NCBI GenBank assembly: GCA_000697335.1
Contig: JNEM01016065.1
Location: 1 to 11,684, forward strand
Source: Conidiobolus incongruus B7586
Taxonomy: Eukaryota > Entomophthoromycota > Entomophthoromycetes > Entomophthorales > Conidiobolaceae
Length of the DNA stretch: 11,684 nt
Reading direction: 5' to 3'
Below are positions 8,117 through 11,684 of this stretch, in pieces (positions within the stretch are counted from its first letter, which is position 1; every line of letters starts with the position of its first letter). Under the pieces are notes generated by a model, which worked only from the letters and a program-made list of their open reading frames with translations, was not told the origin of the DNA and did no database searches. Position numbers and translations under genes: made by a program.

Positions 8117-10382
8117 TTTCTGTTTTTCTCAGCATTTTTCAGCTTAATATTCAATGTTATATGCTGTATTGCTGATAACATATCTTTTCTCAAATGTATT
8201 TAATAATTTGATTTCATAGCCTTTTCTATTAAAAGGTGTAATTAAATTAATAATATTGGTTTTGATATTTATACTCTATTATTTATTTAGAAAGGATTTA
8301 TTAATATTCAAAAACATAAAATTATATTGACAATAAAAGGAATTAAATATATATAATATTATAATCTTTATATCTACAAACCAGAATATATGATAAAAAA
8401 TATTTAATGAAAAAAAAATCATATAACAATTATTGTATTTTTCATATGATTAATTGCTTTAAGGTTAATTTTATTATCTTTTTTAACTGTTTAACTATCA
8501 AATTATATGATAACTAAACCTTACCCACATCTGAACAGACCTAAGTGTTTCGAAATATTGATTATTTAATGTATGACTGAAACATTGTACAAGTAGCAAG
8601 CCACAACAGAAGCTTATGATAGCTGAGTGATTTCATCAAGATTCCTTAATAATTGGGATTATTGCTTGATTTTTTTTCAAAAAAAAACTCAAACTGAAAT
8701 TTCATCCATTTTTATAATTCTTGTATAATATTATAAATGCACCGGATAAGAACGCCAAAAATATTGTGTGTGTAAGGTTAACTGAGTATATTGAAATTAA
8801 ATCATGGTATTACTCTTCAATATGTTTTTGAAATTTATTTTATAATTTTTATATCATTACATAATAAATTTATATATAGAACATAAATTAATAGTTTATT
8901 TTGGTTTATGATAAATAAAATTCTAATTAATAATTTAAAAATTTTAAAATAAGATTTAATTAATATATTTATTATGAATAAATAATTGAATAATTGAAAA
9001 TTTAAAAAAATGATGTTATTAATATTTTGAACAATAATTTTTAATAAATTATAAAGTTGCATTACTATATTATATCTATTTATTTCAATTTATTTATACG
9101 GTTTCAATTTAATATCAAATTGCCAACACAAATTTATTATTGCTTTGTAACCAAGATTAATTCATAAAAAATTTAAATTTCGGATATACCAATATTTCAT
9201 TTTAATAATTATATTCTAATGCAATTAATTTTCAATCATTGATACTTATTTATTATATCATTAAATTCATTAAAATGTTAAATATAGAATAGGAATTTAT
9301 TCAGTTGCAATGTCTATTTAATATTATAATATATTAAAAATGCTGAATTGTTATATTACGTATTCATAGACTGATCTAAACTTAATACACTTAAAAAACA
9401 TTATAATGATCACATCCTGAGCAAATTAATTATAAATATGCTAGTTTTGTAATTAATTAAATTATATATCCAAAGCTAGATGATGTTGATAATCTAACGG
9501 TAAAGCATTATAAGCTACTTTTGCCTTTGAGTTTTTTAATTGTGATATTTCTTTAATTATATTTTAACTTTAGTAATCTTTATATTATTTTTAAATGAAA
9601 CATATATTATTCAATTTAATATAATTTTGAAACTAATTATAAAATGATTTAAAAATTTAATTAATATCACATTTTATTATATATACTTGACCACATGATT
9701 ATGTAATTCTTTAATTCAAAATCTTATAAGTAACACTTAGTCTAGGTAATTCAAGCTTTTGCGGATAATTAATACTATATAATAAATATATCGGAACAAA
9801 ATCAATATTTATCTGTTTTAATTGTTTTTAGAACTTGTATTAGACTAGAATGACTCTCAAAGGATTACAAAATATCTAACAAAAAGTAATTACACTTGTT
9901 AAAATATATTATTTGTGATAGTTTTAATGAATTATTAATTTTACTAAAGTTATTAAAATCTAGTATATTGATATTGTTAAGTTTTTGTAAATGAAAATAA
10001 ACTTGAAATTTGTTATAAAATAATTTATTATATTCATTAAAATTTCACTATTAGTAATATATTAAATAGTAATTATGATCTGAATATTTAATTAATTAAT
10101 ATTTTTAAGTAAAGAAATATATTTATATTAATTATTCAATCAATGCTTCGTTAAATCCCTTTATTTTTAAAGATTAAATTTTCAATTATTTAAAATATAA
10201 CATAATTTTTACAAATAATTCATGTTATTTTCAATTATTCTTTGTATTTAATTAAAAATTAAATAATATAATAAGTTTAATTTATTATCTAATTATAATT
10301 AATAATCTATATATCAATTTGTAGGATATTTCATATTTTATGATATATTTTTATAAACCATATATTAGTAGTTTTACATAAT
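8117..10382. other. AT-rich intergenic DNA with no supported gene
   Basis: About 2.3 kb of mostly A/T sequence. CpGs recur every one to a few hundred bases up to about 10149. A slightly GC-richer patch at 8520-8790 has no open frame, tRNA cloverleaf or snoRNA box pair that I can support. The 75-codon open stretch on the minus strand at 8835-9062 is low-complexity Ile/Asn/Leu/Phe/Lys and looks like chance. No known repeat family is recognised. Confidence 0.5.
8417..8451. repeat. Small AT-rich hairpin
   Basis: AATCATAT (8417-8424) pairs with ATATGATT (8444-8451), and the loop contains a second perfect palindrome, ACAATTATTGT (near 8426-8436). It could form a cruciform, but in AT-rich DNA such hairpins arise often by chance. 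Confidence 0.3.
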
Positions 10383-10401
10383 AGATGTGTATAAGAGACA
10401 G
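10383..10401 (+). other. Tn5 mosaic end (Nextera-type adapter) within the contig
   Basis: AGATGTGTATAAGAGACAG matches all 19 bases of the Tn5 transposase mosaic end used in tagmentation libraries. It is a laboratory sequence and not part of a genome like this one. A chance match in a window this size is negligible. The neighbouring bases do not match the rest of the standard adapters or a doubled mate-pair junction, so only the 19-mer is kept. It most likely marks a chimeric read or assembly join. Confidence 0.95.
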
Positions 10402-11684
10402 CTATTACTCTGTATTTTTATTAATGGGAATTTTTTGTGATTCAAAATAAATAAACATTTTAATATATAATATATAAAAATAAATATATATTATAAAATT
10501 AATAATTTGTTTTATTTTTAATAACTTTTTTCTATTTTTTTAATAAAAATCTAGTACCTAAAAAATAATTATTTTTATTAAGGATTGAAATTTGATATTT
10601 TATAAACTAATTAAATTTTCCTATAAAACTTTTTTTATAAGCTAGTTTTTTAATTATCCAAAATAATTATAGTCACATAGGTTATAATCTAAGGAATATA
10701 CTAGATATGATATTTTTTTCTAGTTATTTTTGATTAGTAATTTTTTATAACTTTAGATTTATATATTTTAAAATTATTATGCAAAATAATAAGTTTTCTC
10801 AAATTATATTCAAAATACCAATTAGAAATGGTTTTATTTAAAAAAAGAAATATAAAGTTTATTATTAGTTGATTTGTTTTTAAGAATTAAATAAAAATAA
10901 CATATGCTATTATAATTTATTATAATAATTAACATTTACTTATCAATAAAATATTTATTTAAAGGAATTTATAAAGGAGTTGATTTAGCTTAATCCAACA
11001 CATTGATTTATGTTTTAACAAAGGGTTATAAAAAAAATCTAAGATTTATTAATTTTAATAATTCATTATAAAAGCTTTGGTTTCTAACTATACTTTAGTA
11101 AGTTTTGTTTAATAATAGCTAGTCTAGTTTTTTTAAATTTTAGTTAAATTATAAGATAATTATTTTATATTTTTATTCATTAATTTTAGTTTAAACTTTA
11201 ATAAATATAAAATACTAATGTAATTAGTATTAAGATGTCTTGATAATTCTTTAATTAAAATAAAAATATACTTTTTAATATAATTTTTCATTTTATTAAT
11301 AATTAAGAAAGTAATAGTTAAAATTAATCTTTTAGATTTTAACAAATTTTAGGCAGTTTTTTTTAACTATAAAATAGTTTACCTGGCAATAAATTATTAA
11401 TTTAAATAATACTTTATTACTAAAAGTTGCATGTAAATTTTAAATAATTTTAGAGGGTTTGTGGTTAAGTTTTACTAATACTAAAATAAAAAACTTTTGA
11501 TAGTCATTATTTAGTTTAAGTATAATTAAATTAAATAATTAATTTTATAAACTTTTTGATTTAAAAATTATTATATATATTAACTCATAAAAGTAAGTTA
11601 TAAAATAAAAATCACTTATATATTTACTTGTAACTTAAATAATTCTTAACTAAATTAATTTAAATTAGAGTATATAATTAAAAT
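10402..11684. other. CpG-free decayed repeat DNA right of the adapter
   Basis: I find no CpG in these 1.28 kb. The texture matches 1-5560 and differs from 8117-10382. No gene is supported. It is probably decayed transposon sequence, and its linkage to the rest of the window is doubtful because of the adapter at its left edge. Confidence 0.55.
11160..11345 (-). pseudogene. Possible integrase fragment of a second LTR-element fossil
   Basis: A 61-codon open stretch on the minus strand has blocks faintly like the middle of a gypsy-type integrase core, where families read HFIP.nk, then an F..HGLP-like turn, then a short Asp-rich segment. The sequence is strongly biased to Ile/Leu/Lys/Asn, so the likeness may be accidental. 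If real, it is a broken fossil of opposite orientation to the element at 187-5448. It is not a host gene. Confidence 0.3.

Noticed and set aside
8520-8790. GC-richer patch considered as an exon or RNA gene
   Set aside because: No open frame with splice signals, no tRNA A/B boxes and no recognisable small RNA structure could be found.
8835-9062. Open stretch of 75 codons on the minus strand
   Set aside because: The product would be low-complexity Ile/Asn/Leu/Phe, as expected from translating AT-rich DNA. There is no GC rise, strong start context or domain.
9478-9540. Possible C/D-box snoRNA beginning near GATGATG
   Set aside because: The C-box-like sequence has no matching D box or terminal stem at a sensible distance.
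1-11684. CRISPR array, toxin-antitoxin, prophage or other multi-gene system
   Set aside because: The window is eukaryotic in character and holds only one intact gene. I see no regularly spaced repeats and no gene cluster on either strand.

Overview
The window looks like nuclear DNA from an AT-rich, gene-poor fungal genome. The one intact gene is a single-exon seven-transmembrane receptor of a fungal type. Almost everything else is very AT-rich, non-coding or decayed repeat DNA. An early-diverging filamentous fungus, possibly an arbuscular mycorrhizal one (Glomeromycotina), would fit the low GC, the repeat load and the receptor type. That placement is inference; no taxonomic marker is present.

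Layout. Positions 1-186 are AT-rich flank. Positions 187-5448 hold one old Ty3/gypsy-type LTR retrotransposon. It has two diverged LTRs (about 192-477 and 5149-5443), a matching 5-bp ATATA target duplication, and faint protease, reverse transcriptase, RNase H and integrase remnants in Metaviridae order. I see only one CpG dinucleotide from 1 to about 5630, which points to RIP-like or methylation-driven C-to-T decay. Positions 5449-6441 are intergenic and carry a palindromic repeat. Positions 6442-7434 (minus strand) encode the receptor, which has a strong start context, a TATA box and a poly(A) signal. Positions 7727-7876 form a multi-stem inverted-repeat element resembling a MITE. A second, diverged copy of the downstream repeat lies at 8014-8116, so related repeats flank the gene. 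Positions 8117-10382 are AT-rich with no gene I can support.

At 10383-10401 the sequence matches exactly the 19-bp Tn5 mosaic end used in Nextera-type libraries. CpGs occur at intervals to the left of it and are absent for about 1.28 kb to the right. The contig is therefore probably chimeric or adapter-contaminated here, and 10402-11684 (decayed repeat DNA, perhaps a second LTR-element fossil on the minus strand) may not truly neighbour the rest.

There is no operon-like or multi-gene system. The receptor is the only gene and would act in plasma-membrane signalling. I found no convincing new biological system. The items most worth a second look are the adapter junction, the CpG-free decay with its sharp edges, and the folded repeat element upstream of the receptor.
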